Positions 24,821 to 37,726 of a DNA stretch of 64,000 nt are shown here, one piece after another; positions within the stretch are counted from its first letter, which is position 1, and each line of letters opens with the position of its first letter. Position numbers and translations under genes: made by a program. Source of the stretch: Sapria himalayana (lineage: Eukaryota > Streptophyta > Magnoliopsida > Malpighiales > Rafflesiaceae); the NCBI GenBank assembly GCA_029783825.1, contig JAREIK010010240.1, positions 62,001 to 126,000 of the forward strand, given 5' to 3'. The notes below the pieces were generated by a model. It did not search any database. It had not been told where the DNA came from and was given only the letters and a program-made list of their open reading frames with translations.

Positions 24821-27329
24821 TAATATTTACATTCACGTCGAGACCCGATATTCTTCAACATTAAGTGAAGCGAACCTCCGCATTCGGCCATCAATCCCTC
24901 GACACCAACGCATCAACATATAATCGAGGTTTAAGTTTTAATTTTTATTTGATTTGAGGTATGTTTTATATATTTATTCTTCATCGATTATCTTTATTAA
25001 GCTTATGTGTATTGATTCTGTTATTTATTGTCTCCATATTCTTCTCCTTTATTCACCGTGGTGTTCTTGGATTGCGTATATATACTTAATCGTATACATA
25101 TTCATGAATTTGTGATATAATGCATTGTCATTGTGTGGAATTTGATGGTGCATAGTAGGTATGCCGAATTAATAGCTTCTTCAATATACATAACTACATA
25201 CTGTATACAAAAATAGTATACATAAATATAAGTGTGCTTTATATAAGTGTGTTTAAACATAACTATATATATTTTACTATACTTTATAAGTAATTTATAA
25301 AAATTGTAAAAACTTATGATTAAAAATGCAAAAACATCTAACATTGGAATTTAAAGCATTTTGAATCATATGAAATTTAACTAATCAAACTAAGCACATC
25401 ACAGCCCTTGTATGAGAGTGCCCTAGGATCTTGATAATAAACCCTCGTGCAATGTCACCCTTAAATTATTCTGAGTCATTATAAACTCATTATGTGTTCA
25501 TATCAAACAATTACTTCTCAATGTTGTCCGAGCCACTTGTATTTATTGTATGATCAATAATTGAAAAGTAAATTTGTCCATCCCTTTATACTGCACCATA
25601 AAAGAAAGATTTATTATGATTCCTATTGTTAGAATGATTTATATTCATTTCATGCTAGCTTAATAGTCACCGGAAGGATGAAATTTCATAAGTCATATGA
25701 GGGTTGATTATATTCATTCTAGCACCATAATTTGATTACGTTTTTTATTTGAACCAAAAAAAGAGATTATAAATTTAATTTGAAAAATAGATTTAGTCAC
25801 TTACAAGATATGTATGCCATATTATCATTTTTTTTATTTATTATATCTTAAAATTTTTAATATTTCTAAATAGTTTGTAGGAATGCAAGTCGACAGGTTA
25901 AGGACCAACTTAAACCAAAGCTAAATCCTACACATCAACCTGCATTATGTTCAAATCCCTTGTAAGGGACTAAGTATAAAACTATTTATCATGTATAATG
26001 AAAATGATAAATCAAGGTTTTATTATAGTTTTGGATGGTAGAACAAATAAGCATGAACAAAGAAACCCTGCTTGTGATGTTGCATAAAGGTATTTTGTAA
26101 GTTTTTGAGTTGATCACATAGTAATTAAGGAAATATCAAAAATAATTTAGTGATCAAGAATATTTATTAGTCTTTGAAATGAGCCAAAAAAATCCAAATT
26201 ATTGAGAGATAAAAGAAAATGAAAATAGAGTAGCCTTATAGCTCTTAAGTAGCAATTACATGCATAACAAGAAATCCAAATCATTCTAATCTTCAAATAG
26301 AACAAAAGATTAGGCTTGCATCTCTTAAATTACAAAACAAAATAACAAAAACAATTTAATATATGCATTGATACTACTGAATGGTAGGAATATTGCTCTG
26401 CGAAGTATTTTCATAAAATTAGTTCAATTTCAGAATTTTATTAAATATATTTTCTTGACAATAAAAATACTATTCTTTATATTTTGTTTCTTCCAAAAAT
26501 TGCGCTAATTTTTATCTAACTTTGCAAAAAAAAAATGAATTCATCCACAACAACAACAATAATAATAATAATAATAATTAATATTTTCATCCTTAATTTA
26601 CACACACACACACACACATACATATATATAATGCATAATTATGTTATGGAATCCAAAAAAAAAATCTATGATTTGGATTATACTTTAGTACCTAAATTCA
26701 TATACTCATTATTATCCCAATATAATTAAAAAAAAACATTATCATAAACTCATTTCAGCTTACTGAATATGCAAAAACGAGTTTATGCATATGTTTATGC
26801 ATACAGATTATTTATGAACTCCATATGCATATGTTTTTGTTTACGAAGAAATGAGTTTCTGCATAAAATCATATGCATACTTGAGTATAAGCATACCATA
26901 TGAATAAAGGAAGGTAATTATCAGTATAGAAATTTTGAAGACCCAAATCATAAATATTTTGGATTTGGGTCACCAAATGTTATATTAAAATTAACAATTG
27001 TAATAAAAGATAATTATTTTCATTTTGGGACCCCTTAACATTTTTTCCTATAACATTATAACTTTTATCCACTTTTGATGCACCAAAATGCATCAACTTT
27101 GTTTATCTCACAGAATTTTTTAAAAAATATAAATCTAAAATTATAGTTTCAGAATTCAAAAATCAAATTTTGATTCTCATAAGGTTTACTAAAATATACT
27201 TCTTCAAAGAATAGTCATAGGTTCAAACCCAGGGCTTACACCCATTTAATGATGCCACCATACATCCAACTAGTAACTTTTTAGGAATCTTGTATTCAAA
27301 AATTTTTATCATGATAACGCAAGTAGGAT
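24821..27329. other. Unassigned segment
   Basis: A GC-richer patch at 24832-24935 (cattcacgtcgagacccgat onward) ends in a splice-donor-like ATTTGAGGTATG at 24950-24961. It could be an untranslated first exon, but no downstream coding exon is found. The remainder is A/T-rich with (AAT)n at 26560-26577 and (CA)n at 26601-26618. The phrases near 25870-27290 match nothing I recognise. Confidence 0.4.
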
Positions 27330-28262
27330 TTGATTATTTTAAGTATAAATATAAGTATAACTATATGTGTAACTAAATGTATATCCACATGTAACTTTAT
27401 TTATAATTACATGTATTAAAACATAATACATTATGTTTAATTATATGTGTATAACTATATATATATATTTATAAAACTAAATAAACTTTTATATAATTAA
27501 ATATAACTATACTTTTAACTATTTATACATATATGTATACATATATGTAAATCTATATATTTGTTTATTGTATATATTTATGTATAACTAAATATAACTA
27601 CTCGTATGAATATATATATATATATATATATATATAACTAAATGTTTAATGATATATAAATTTTTATAACTATATATATTATATGTATATAACATATAAC
27701 TATAAATAATTCTATCTTACTATATGTATAACTATACAAACTTTATAAAAAACTATATTTATATATATAATTAACAACATATATATAATATAGATTTTTA
27801 TATATTAGTATAAAAATTGTATTTTAGTATATCCATACCTATACATAACTATATTTATAAATATATGGAATTATATGAAAAGATATAAATACATACATGT
27901 ATAACTATAAGGTTAACTATACGTGTAACTATATGTATAACTAAATGTAACTATATTTATAATTATATGTATAAAAACATACAACATAATGTTTAACTAA
28001 ATGTGTATAACTATATATAGATATTTGTATAACTATAAAAAACTTTATATAAATAAATATAACTTTATTTTTAATTATGTATATATATATGTATACATAT
28101 ATATATATATATATACATATATGCAAATCTATATAATTGTTTATAACTTTGTATACATTTATTTATATTTACTTATAACTACTTGTCTGCATATATCTAT
28201 ATAAAAATATATGTTAAACTAAATTAAACTATTTATAACTACATTTACTATATGTATCCTAA
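27330..28262. repeat. AT-rich satellite, inverted block before TNP2
   Basis: Roughly two units of the ~540-bp satellite in reverse complement. The gtgtaactaaatg-type phrase recurs near 27370 and 27925. It ends in atcctaacatataaaatatg, a boundary shared with the second CACTA copy at about 61030. Confidence 0.8.
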
Positions 28263-28671
28263 CATATAAAATATGAGATAATACTATTTTGTTGCACTAA
28301 CTTGATATAAATTGGCTAAAGATATAATATTAATAATATGTAAGCACATAGCATGAGAGTGTTCATTGATCAGGCTCATATATTGTATAATACAAATAAG
28401 GATCTTTCTCTTACCTAATTTCAGCCCTTGGTCCTCAAGCTCAAATATAAACTTATGTATAACAAAAAATGTAATATTTGATAGGTTTGTGCTGAAGAAC
28501 TTATATTTTCTTTTATATAATTCTTCATTCTAACAATGCACTCTCTATTTGTCTCTCTTTCCCTCTATAATTCTCTCTCATTCTCTTCCTCTTTTTCTTT
28601 ATATGTCACGCTCTCTCTATTGTTAATTTTTTTCTCGCTCTTCTTTCTTGCTTGTTCTCTCTCTTTCCACC

Positions 28672-28702
<31 letters not shown>

Positions 28703-28893
28703 CCCCCCTCTCCACCTCTCTTCCCCCTCTCCACCTCTCTTCCCCCTCTCCACCTCTCTCCCCCCTCTCCACCTCTCTCCCCCCTCTCTTCACCTCTCTC
28801 ATTTTCATCATTTCTCTCCCACTCTCTCTCCCTCCTCTCTCTCCCTCTCTCTCTCCCCGTCTCCCCATTTCTCTACCCCTCTTTCCCCCCACC

Positions 28894-28936
<43 letters not shown>

Positions 28937-29234
28937 CCTCTTCTCCTTCAAACATTAAATGTCTTTCTTTTTTGATTTCCTTTCTTGTGCATTATCGCAT
29001 TTTGCACCCTTTATTTAGTATAACTCTGATATTTATTAATCTTTTTCATGCTAAAAATTACTTTATCTATTAATGTAGCTTCTGCAAATGCATTGCCTCG
29101 ATATTCATAATATTTAATTTTTAAAAATTCATCTGTAAGTAATTTTATTTAATTATTTGTATATTTTGAAGTAATGGAATATTTTATTCAAAATAATGAT
29201 TAGACATTATTTTTTGTAAATAAAACAGGGCAAA
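28263..29234 (+). promoter_or_regulatory. TNP2 upstream region with polypyrimidine tract
   Basis: The 970 bp between satellite and TNP2 start is conserved in the second family copy (59970-61030, minus). It holds a 420-bp C/T-only-like tract (28530-28952) of CTCTCTC runs and CCACCTCTCTTCCCCCT units, then an AT-rich stretch ending in an acceptor-like tttgtaaataaaacag before the ATG at 29235. Position suggests promoter and 5' UTR, possibly with an intron; this is inferred. Long Ser/Leu/Pro-rich ORFs here are low-complexity artefacts. Confidence 0.5.
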
Positions 29235-32200
29235 ATGAGCTCAAATTATCAGTGGATGTACAAAAGCATTATTAATGGATTTTTGAATAAATATTTTTTG
29301 ATTGGGCTTGAAACTTTCATGAATTTTGCATGTACTCAATCGAGATTGATGGATGGAGAAAAAAATTAAGTGTCCATGTAATCATCGCAAGTATCCGAAT
29401 ATCCCTTTTCGTGATGCAAACACTATAAGATATCATTTGGCTAAATATGACTTTGTATCAAATTATTTTGTTTGGATTTATCATGGGGAAAGTACAATGG
29501 CTCTGAATATTGACCAAAATGATGGTATTGAATCATTTGCTTGTGGTGAAAAATCATCAAACACATACAATAGAATGATCACGGAAGCTACTGGTATTGA
29601 CTTCAAGATGGATTACATGGATGAACCACTTAATCCTGAAGCTGAGAAATTTTTGTAATGCTTAAATCTACAGATAAAGATTTGTGGCCTAGTTGTAAAA
29701 CACATTCGTAATTATCACTTGTGGCTTGATTAATGAGCATTAAGTTAAAAAATCATATGTCTGAGAAATTATTTGATCAGGTAATAGAACTGATGAAGGA
29801 GATTGTTCCTGATACTAATTGATCACAAACAACATTTACTACACTAAGAAGTTACTACGAGGAAGGGGTCTACCTGTGGAAAAAATTGATTGTTGTTTAA
29901 ATGGATGCATGTTATATTGGGGCGATGATAGTGATTTAATTATGTTTATGTTTTATGATCATCCTCGATTTAGGAAGGCACATCGTGTTGTAGATACGCG
30001 ACAAAAATTGAAGATTGTTTTTAAGAAGATGTATTATTTTCCATTAATTCCTTGATTACCGATACTATATATGCATCAAATGCTATAGAAAATGATATGA
30101 GGTGGCATTCTGAGCAAGAGGTTGAAGAAGGGGTAATGCGTTATCCATCAGATTCACCTCCTTTGAAGCATTTTAATTATATACATCAAGATTTTACAGC
30201 TGAAAGTCGAAATGTGAGATTGTGTCTCTACACTGATGGATTTCAGCCATCTGGGCAACCTGGACAATAGTGTTCAACATTGCCAGTGATAATGACACCT
30301 TATAACTTATCTCTATGGTTTTGTATGAAGAAGCAATATATATTTTTGTCAATATTAGTTCCAGGGCCAAAAAATCTGGAATACATGTTAGATGTTTTCT
30401 TACAGCCTATTATTTTAGAGTTAAATAATTTATGAGATGTTGGCATGAATACTTATGATATCTCAAAGAAGTAAAATTTCATTATAAGGGTAGCCCTTAT
30501 GTGGATGGTAAGTAACTTTCTTGCATATTCAATGTTGTATAGCTGGAGTACTACAGGTTGCTTTGCATACCCGTATTGCATGAAAAATTCAGATGCATTT
30601 ACCCTCAAATTTTGTGGTAAACAGTCATGCTTTGATAACCATCGTAAGTTTCTACCTATGAATATTCTATATCGAAGAAATAGAACTGCATTTTGAAAAA
30701 ATAAAACTGTGCTGATAGTTGCACTAGCAGTTCGTTCAAGAGACAATATTATGACAGAGATTCAGAGTTGAATGCATATTAATTCATCATATTCAATATT
30801 ATGACAGGTGCACTAACTGAAAAGGAAGCTAATAAAAGTAATGGACCAATAGGAAAATTATTTGGCTGGAAGAAACATAGTATATTTTGGGACTTGCCCT
30901 ATTGGAAGTCCAATTTAATTCGTCATAACTTAGATATAATACATATAGAAAAAAATGTTTTCGACAATGTTTTCAACACTTTCCTTAATGTAGACAGAAA
31001 AACAAAAGATACTTTAAAATCAAGACAAGAGTTGAATGATTACTGTTGGCATCCCAAAATGAAACTAAATGAGGAAATAGAAAAATTCTCTAAAGCTTAC
31101 TACACACTTGATAAGAAAGCAAGACAGATATTGTGTGAATGGGTTAAAAATTTGAAATTATTTGATGGATATGTGTCAAATATAGGTAGAAGTGTGGATA
31201 TGAAGAATCTTAAATTATTTGGAATGAAAAGTCATGACTGTCACGTATTTATGCAAAGATTAATACTAATTGTATTTTATGAATTACTTCCCCTAAGTGT
31301 TTGGAAGGTCCTTACAGAACTTTGTTTGTTTTTAAAACATCTAACTGCAACAACAATCAAAATAGATGATGTGGTGAGGCTGGAGAATGACATTCCACTT
31401 ATTATTTGTAAGCTTGAATTGATATTCCCACTAAGTTTTTTTGACTCAATGGAGTATTTGCCGGTCTATTTGGCATTTGAAGCAAGGATAGCAGGGCCAC
31501 TATAATACAGGTGGATGTATCCTTTTGAGAGGTAAATACATATAATTTGCTATCTTTTATTATTTTTACATAATGTAATATTGTAATTTAATATAATTGA
31601 AACCAAACATTGTGGTTGTAGGTATCTTTGTAAGTTTAAATTGAATGTTAGAAACAATGTAAAAGTTGAAGGTTCAATTTGCAATGCATATTTAATATAA
31701 GAAGCATCATTATTTTGTTCTTATTATTTTGTGGTTCATGTCAATACAAAGAATAGAAATGTGCCTCAAAATGATGAAGGTAATGTGATATCATAAGATG
31801 ATTCTGTGAACAAATTATCCATCTTCAAGTACTCTGGAAGAGCATTTGGAAGAGCAATGAAAAGATGTATGATAGATGAAGAGTACAAAGCAATCCCGAG
31901 CTATGTTTTATTTAATTGTGAGAAGGTTGTACCATACATTGAGTATGTACACACAAAATGGTTGCAGGTTTAATCATAGTTTAATTTTATTTTTAATAGG
32001 AATTATTAAAAATTGATATACATTTTCTCTCTCATTTTATATTTGTGCAGTATTTATGTTGAGTAGTTAAAATATAGGCAACCAGCAATTTCTAGCAATG
32101 ATGTCGATTATATGCTGGAAACTAAATTTGTGATTTGGTTCGAAAATTATGTGAGAATTATTAAGTCTTAAAAATTTGAATTATTTAATTTATTATTATC

Positions 32201-32966
32201 TTTTATTTGTTAATATCAAATTTATAATTTTTCACGGGCAATTGATCCTTCAAATAGAGATTCAAATATTTTTATTCAGAATCTAAGTAAAGGCCCATTT
32301 AGATATGTGACAACTTATCTTGGGTATTTTGTTAATGGATATAAATTTCACACAATCAGGCACGATTCCTCTTAAATAATATGAATAGTGGTGTATGCAT
32401 TAAATGCGTGCGATATATTGCAAATGAGATTGATTATTATGATCAACTCAAAGAAGTTATTGAGTTGGAGTATCGTGGACTCAAAAATAATAGGATTGTA
32501 TTATTTAAGTGCAATTGGTTTGATCATACACGAAATGTCGGCATAGAGATTCATTCAGATTATAAGCTAGTGGATGTTAACCATAAATGTATATATAATC
32601 GATATGAGCCATTTATTATGATAGTTCAAGCTACTCAAGTATATTATTGTACATATCCGAGTTTATCTCATGATAAGAGTGATTGGTGGGTGATTTCCAA
32701 AATCAAAGCACAATCAAAATTTGAAGTACCAACATTGCAACAGAGAAGTGCAGACTTAGATATTGCACCGTCATTCTAAGAAGATGACATAAATAATATT
32801 GAGCCTATGAATGTAGACGAAGATCCAGCAAAAATATGACTCAATTGGTGACATAATAGAAATTGAAGATGATCAATTTCTATCTGAAGATGAGTTCGAA
32901 CTTCTATCAGAATCAGACGAAATATCAGAAGATCCATTGGAGGAGGACAGTGATGCCGATAATTAA
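29235..32966 (+). pseudogene. TNP2: CACTA TNP2-type transposase, decayed
   Basis: The family's catalytic transposase. The N-terminal transposase-associated domain starts at the ATG 29235 with WMYKSIINGFLN, NFACTQSRLMDG, KIKCPCNH and LAKYDFVSNYFVWIYHGE (to about 29490). The Transposase_21 core follows with LCLYTDGFQPSG (30219), TPYNLSLWFCMKK, YSWSTTGCFAYPYCMKNSDA (30541-30600) and FGWKKHSIFWDLPYWKSNLI (30865-30920), then LDIIHIEKNVFDN. DUF4218 shows EARIAGPL then YRWMYPFER, and DUF4216 shows VLFKCNWFDHTRNVGIEIH (about 32500-32555). The acidic tail (EIEDDQFLSEDEFELLSESD) ends at TAA 32964-32966. A one-base insertion at about 29355, several stops (for example TAA at 31503) and lost sequence disable it. 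A 90-bp intron at 31532-31621 splits the PFER-YLCK codon cleanly with GT and AG ends. Confidence 0.92.
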
Positions 32967-33106
32967 ATTATTATAAATTTATTATAATATTAAACTATAA
33001 AAGACTTTTTATAATTTGTTGAAATCTATCGATGTGTTTTATTCTCAAATGCATGCTTGTTCATCATATCTCTTTTGTTTGTTCTATGTTTTATTTTGTA
33101 CAGCAG

Positions 33107-35060
33107 ATGATGCCTAAAGGATGTGGTCGTGATGGAGGTGAACGTGAACATAGAAATGAACCAAATTGATCTAGTATGCTTCATTATGTTGTAGAATCAA
33201 TTCCATCTCATAGCCACCATATCCAGACTTTAACATCACAGTCACCATCTTTATTTCTATCACCATCACCATCATTGAGACCTCTACTATCACCTTTAGC
33301 AGATGTAAGCCAACCACCCATTGTGCTTCCTGCACACACTTTTGTTTCATCTCTATCTTCTATACCATATTTTACACCGATAGTTTCCCCATTTACAAAA
33401 CCAACAACATTATCAAATGTTGTGCCGTCCTCTACAATCAGTGCAAAGTTAGAAATTGAGATCATGGATGAGAGGTAAAAGAAATATGTAAAAATGACTT
33501 GAAAAAAAAATTTTGATGTTTCTGTCAGTGGTTTTTTATATTGTTATGATTTTCTTGTTTTAAATGTTATTTATTAATTTGTATAGTTTTATTTTATCTC
33601 ACAAGTATTCGACTATAATTACAAAGTCTTTCAAGAAAATGACTGATTCTAAAGCATTCTCCTGGAAGAAAGTTTCTGAATCGACAAAGGAGTCCTTTTT
33701 AATGACTTTCAGGTAAAAATAACAATACAAAAGCATTGAAAAATAATTAGAAAATTACTTAACTATTATATTGGTTATTATTCAAGCTGTATATAATTAC
33801 GTTCTTGTTGTTAATAAAAATTATTTTGTGATTTTTTTATATATAGAATCAATGCACATGTAAACCCAAATTTGATGGAAAGATAAAGTCATTATGGGAG
33901 ATCAATGCTACTCAATGGTATTCTAATTTTGTTTATAATTTGAAGAATATGAAAGAAGGACCTAATTTTATATCCGAGGATGACTGGCCCAAGTGGCTTA
34001 AGTATTGGCAGGAGCCAGATGTAAAGAAAAACAGATATTGCCATCAAAAATTGGCAAAGTGAGGTAGCTGGATAAGATACAAGAATCTGTCGACACATAG
34101 GAGGGTCAAAGTGGAGCATTGAGCATACTCGAGATTTGGTACAATTTTATAATTTTAAGCATTTATATATTTAGTGGTTATCCTAATAGTCCAATAAATC
34201 AAACCTTTGCATGGGTTTATTAATTTTGTTAAATTTTTTGATCATTTGTTTTTTAATGACTTGATACAAAAGTTGGTGAATTGGGTTGAGATCCAAAATT
34301 TTATGAGATTTTTAGGGAGATGCACATGAAGAAAGTGGATGGCCAGTTTGTTGACAACAAGTTTCAGATGATTACAATAAGAACTTGTTATATTAATAAA
34401 AATTTATAACACTATAGTACATTTTGAAAATTGTTTGCAATGCAAAATATTTATTTTATTTTTGTTTATCTAGAATAGTTTTTTTTCTATTTTATCTCAG
34501 GACCTAATGGAGGAACGTGTGATAGCTGCTCATCAATAAGTTGAGGGTTCTATGGATCTTTAACCAAGTGACTATGATCCTATTTATTTGGAGACCATAG
34601 GAGTTCGTGAGAAGTAAGTGAGTGTATGGAATCAACTCGAAGGGAGTGGCCTTTTCTTGTAGTAGTCGTGCTTCGAATTCATCTGTCTCAGCAATGGTGG
34701 ATGAGTTGGTAGAACAACAAGCAATTGAAACAAATGAACGTATTGTAGTTATGGAGACCAAAATAAAAAAGAAGAATGAGCAGATATCTCATTTGAAGAA
34801 AGAAATAAATGAAATTAAATAACAGAAGGATGAGCAGATATCTCATATGAACGAAGAAACATATGAAATTAAAGTACAGAAGGATGAGATGTATACTAAT
34901 TTGATGGAAGAAATGCAAGAAATTAAAGAAATGAATGATGAGATAAAAAGAATTAACAATGTAATGCAACAATAGATGTCCTATATGGAGTCACAGTTAG
35001 TGGCATTGGCACAATAGATAGCATTCCGAGATCCAGCTGCGAAACCTTACAGGAGAGGCT
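33107..35060 (+). pseudogene. CACTA second gene, Transposase_24 / TNPA-like, decayed
   Basis: Plant CACTA elements carry a second protein that binds the subterminal repeats. Here an ATG at 33107 follows an acceptor-like ttttgtacag. A Ser/Pro-rich N-terminus follows (33176-33478). The Transposase_24 region then runs over several pieces: FSWKKVSESTKESF (about 33655-33700); LWEINATQWYSNF, then DDWPKWLKYWQEPDVKKN (33890-34035) and RGSKWSIEHTRDLV (34100-34140); and DPKFYEIFREMHMKKVDGQF (34290-34350). A C-terminal coiled coil (34700-34975) shows an internally repeated K(K/D)EQISH-EI-EIK unit, about three copies. Stops in the N-terminus and coil (for example TAA at about 34820) and exon decay make it inactive. 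It runs in the same direction as TNP2, about 140 bp downstream. Confidence 0.85.
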
Positions 35061-35444
35061 AGCATTCCCGACAAATTATGAGGATAATTTCGTATGAGAA
35101 TTATTTCTGAACTGTTATTTATTTTTGTCTATCTGTAGTAAATAATTATAATTTTTTTTTGCAAGTTTCAATTTTTTTATTCTGGTTTAGTTCTTTGCTT
35201 TTCCCAATAACCTAATTATATCTCTTTGTAGGACACATTATTTGAGACACATGAAAAAATTCTAATTTAGAGCATTTAGACATTGCCATGGTCATTCCAA
35301 TGCGTGGGTCCCATATTTACCAATTTTAGTTTTATCAAAAGGAGGGCAAGCTTATTTTATCTTTATTATTCCTAAAACAATTTCTATTTGCACTGTCTTT
35401 CTCTCTAAACATAATTGCTGGACATCTTTTGGATTTTTTTTAAA
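35061..35444 (+). other. Non-coding tail of the CACTA second gene
   Basis: AT-rich sequence between the coiled coil and the first tandem module. It may be an intron or UTR leading to the Gly/Ser exon at 35580. No ORF. Confidence 0.45.
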
Positions 35445-36611
35445 GCTGTATGACAATCAACTTTGATTTTTGTTTGTTCATGTCTATAATATTTGTTTTT
35501 ATATATTTGTGAATATGTTTTTGTGTATCTTAATCTTTTGGGTAGAATTTTAGCCTATTATAGGTATGTAAAAGCTTATTTTCAGTAGTGGCAGTGGCGG
35601 CGGCGGCGGTAGAGGTGACAGCGGTGGCAGCGGCGGCAGTTATGGCAACGGCGGCAGTAGTGGTAGCGGCGATAATGCAATATCAGCTGGAGTAGTGGGA
35701 GTAGTGATAGTAGCGGCAGCAATGGCAGTAGCAGCGGTGGCGGCGGCGATGATGGTAGCAGCGGTGGTGGTGGGGGTGGTATAGGCAGTAGCGGCAACAG
35801 TAGTAGTGGCAGTAGAAACGGGGGCGGCGAGGGCGGCAACGGCAGCACTGGCAGCTACTACAGTAGTAGAGGTAGCACTAGCAGCGAGAGCATCAGCAGT
35901 GGTAGTGGCAGTGGTAGCGACAGCGGCAGTGACAATTACATTAGCAGTAGGAATGGCATTGGTAGCAAGAGTAGCAGCAACGACAACAAATGAGGTATAT
36001 ACATACGTATATATTCAGTATATACATACATGTAATACAACAGTATTTTATGTACATACATACTGAGTATATATATGTACTCAATATATATGTACACATA
36101 ATACTGTAGTTTATATGTACATATATTTTAGTAATATATGTACGAGTGAAATATTAGTATATATGTATATATTTACTGTAGTAATATATATTTATCAAAA
36201 CAATGCTTTTTTTATTTATTTTGATTTGATTTAGTGGTTTAAATTTCATACAGATTTTGTACCGCATTCATTCACTTACGAAGCATTATAAGTGAAGACA
36301 TTTTTCAACAAACAAGATGCACCATGACTCGGACAGCATTTTCACAGTGGAAAGTTGGTGATCGGAGGAGTAGAGGGAGAGAAAGCAACATCAATGGATT
36401 TATAGATTATACTTTATGCACAGTCGGTAGATACATTGATTAATAAGGTGAATATAATTTTTGTTATTTTTTTTGTTTAGGTATTTAAAATATTGTGTTA
36501 GAATAAGTTATTAAATAAATTTTTTCTTTAATTTAAAAATTTCATTTATAGTTTCTATTTTTATTAAATTTAATTTAAAAATATTAAATTATTTAATTAA
36601 ATTTTAGTTGA
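35445..36611 (+). repeat. 1.1-kb tandem module A with Gly/Ser-codon tract
   Basis: First of three head-to-tail modules. Layout: a conserved lead (tttgttcatgtctataata), the anchor tagcctattataggtatgta (35551), an acceptor-like ttattttcag, then a GGC/AGC/AGT tract at 35580-35990. That tract can be read as Gly/Ser-rich codons, with one frame change near 35690, ending SSSNDNK-stop at 35990-35992. It is followed by a TA-rich inverted repeat (36051-36096) and a conserved tail with TGACTCGGACAGC and TTTATGCACAGTCGGTAGAT. It may derive from a last exon of the second transposon gene; this is inferred. Confidence 0.7.
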
Positions 36612-37726
36612 AACTATATGACAATCAAATTTAATTTGTATTTGTTCATGTCTATAATACCTATTTTTATATATCCGTAAATATGTTTGTATTTCTTTGA
36701 ATTTTTTAGGTAGAGTTTTAGCATATTATAGGTATGTAAAAGCCTATTATTAATAGTGGTAGCAGCGGCATCAATAGTAGTGATGGTAGTGGCGGTAGTG
36801 GTGCCAGAAGTGGTAGTGGTGGCATCGACAACAGCAACGGCGGCAGTGGCATCTACGTCACCGGCAGCAGTTGCAGCAGAGGTAGCTGCATCAGTTGCAA
36901 CGAAGGTAGCGGAGGTAGCAGCAGTGGTGGCATCAACGGCAATAGTGGCTGTAGCAGTGGCAGCAATGACAACAGCGGCAGCGGTGGCAACAGAGTCAAA
37001 GGCGGCTACACAGGTAGTGGTGGCAGCTCCGGCAGCAGCCGTAGTGGCAATGACAGCAGTAGTAGGGGCGGCAGCGATAGTGGGAGCAGCAGGAATGCCA
37101 AAAAATGTGGTATATATATAAGTATATAGTTAGTATATACGTACATATAATTCTGCAGTATTTTATGTACATATATACCGAGTATATATGTACTCGGTAT
37201 ATATGTATGCATAATACTGCAATTTATATGTACAAATACTACAATAATATATGTACGAGTGAAATGCTAGTATATATGTACATATTTGCTGTAGTAATAT
37301 ATATTTATCAAAACATAGTTTTTTTTAATTGATTTGATTTGATTTAGTGGTTTAAATTTCATAAAAATGTCGTACCATATTGTTTCCCATACGAAGCTTG
37401 TATAAGTGAAAAGATTTTTCAACAGACATGATGCATCGTGACTCGGAGAGCTTTTTCGCAGCAGAAAGTTGGTGATCATAGGAGCAGAGGGAGATAATGC
37501 AATGTCAATGCTTTGATAAATTATACTTTATGCACAGTCGATAAAAACATTGATTAATAAGATGTAATATAATTTTTATTATTATTTTTAGTTATTTAAA
37601 ATATTGTATTAGAATAAGTTATTAAATGAATTTTTTTTTGTTTAATTTAAACTTTTCATTTATAGTTTCTTTTTTTATTAAATTTAATATAAAAATATTA
37701 AATTATTTAATTTTATTTTATTTTAA
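36612..37726 (+). repeat. 1.1-kb tandem module B
   Basis: Same order as module A, period 1169 bp measured at the anchor (36708). The trinucleotide tract at 36755-37100 is richer in GTA/GCA and in one frame gives an Ala/Val-rich ORF (36756-37121) that is low-complexity. A near-perfect hairpin with 17-bp arms lies at 37168-37207. The tail carries the same CTCGGAGAGC and TTTATGCACAGTCGATAAA phrases. Confidence 0.75.

Noticed and set aside
24832..24961. Promoter and first exon of a host gene
   Set aside because: A TA-rich stretch and a donor-like GAGGTATG are present, but no coding exon, acceptor pair or protein similarity follows within 3 kb.
28536..29073. Three overlapping plus-strand Ser/Leu/Pro ORFs (and Glu/Arg ORFs opposite)
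   Set aside because: They arise from CT/GA simple repeat. All frames are open at once, which marks low complexity rather than coding.
36756..37121. Ala/Val-rich ORF of 121 codons (and similar at 37882-38298)
   Set aside because: It is one of several open frames across a GNN trinucleotide tract. Only the Gly/Ser frame with shared stops has any support, and that is weak.
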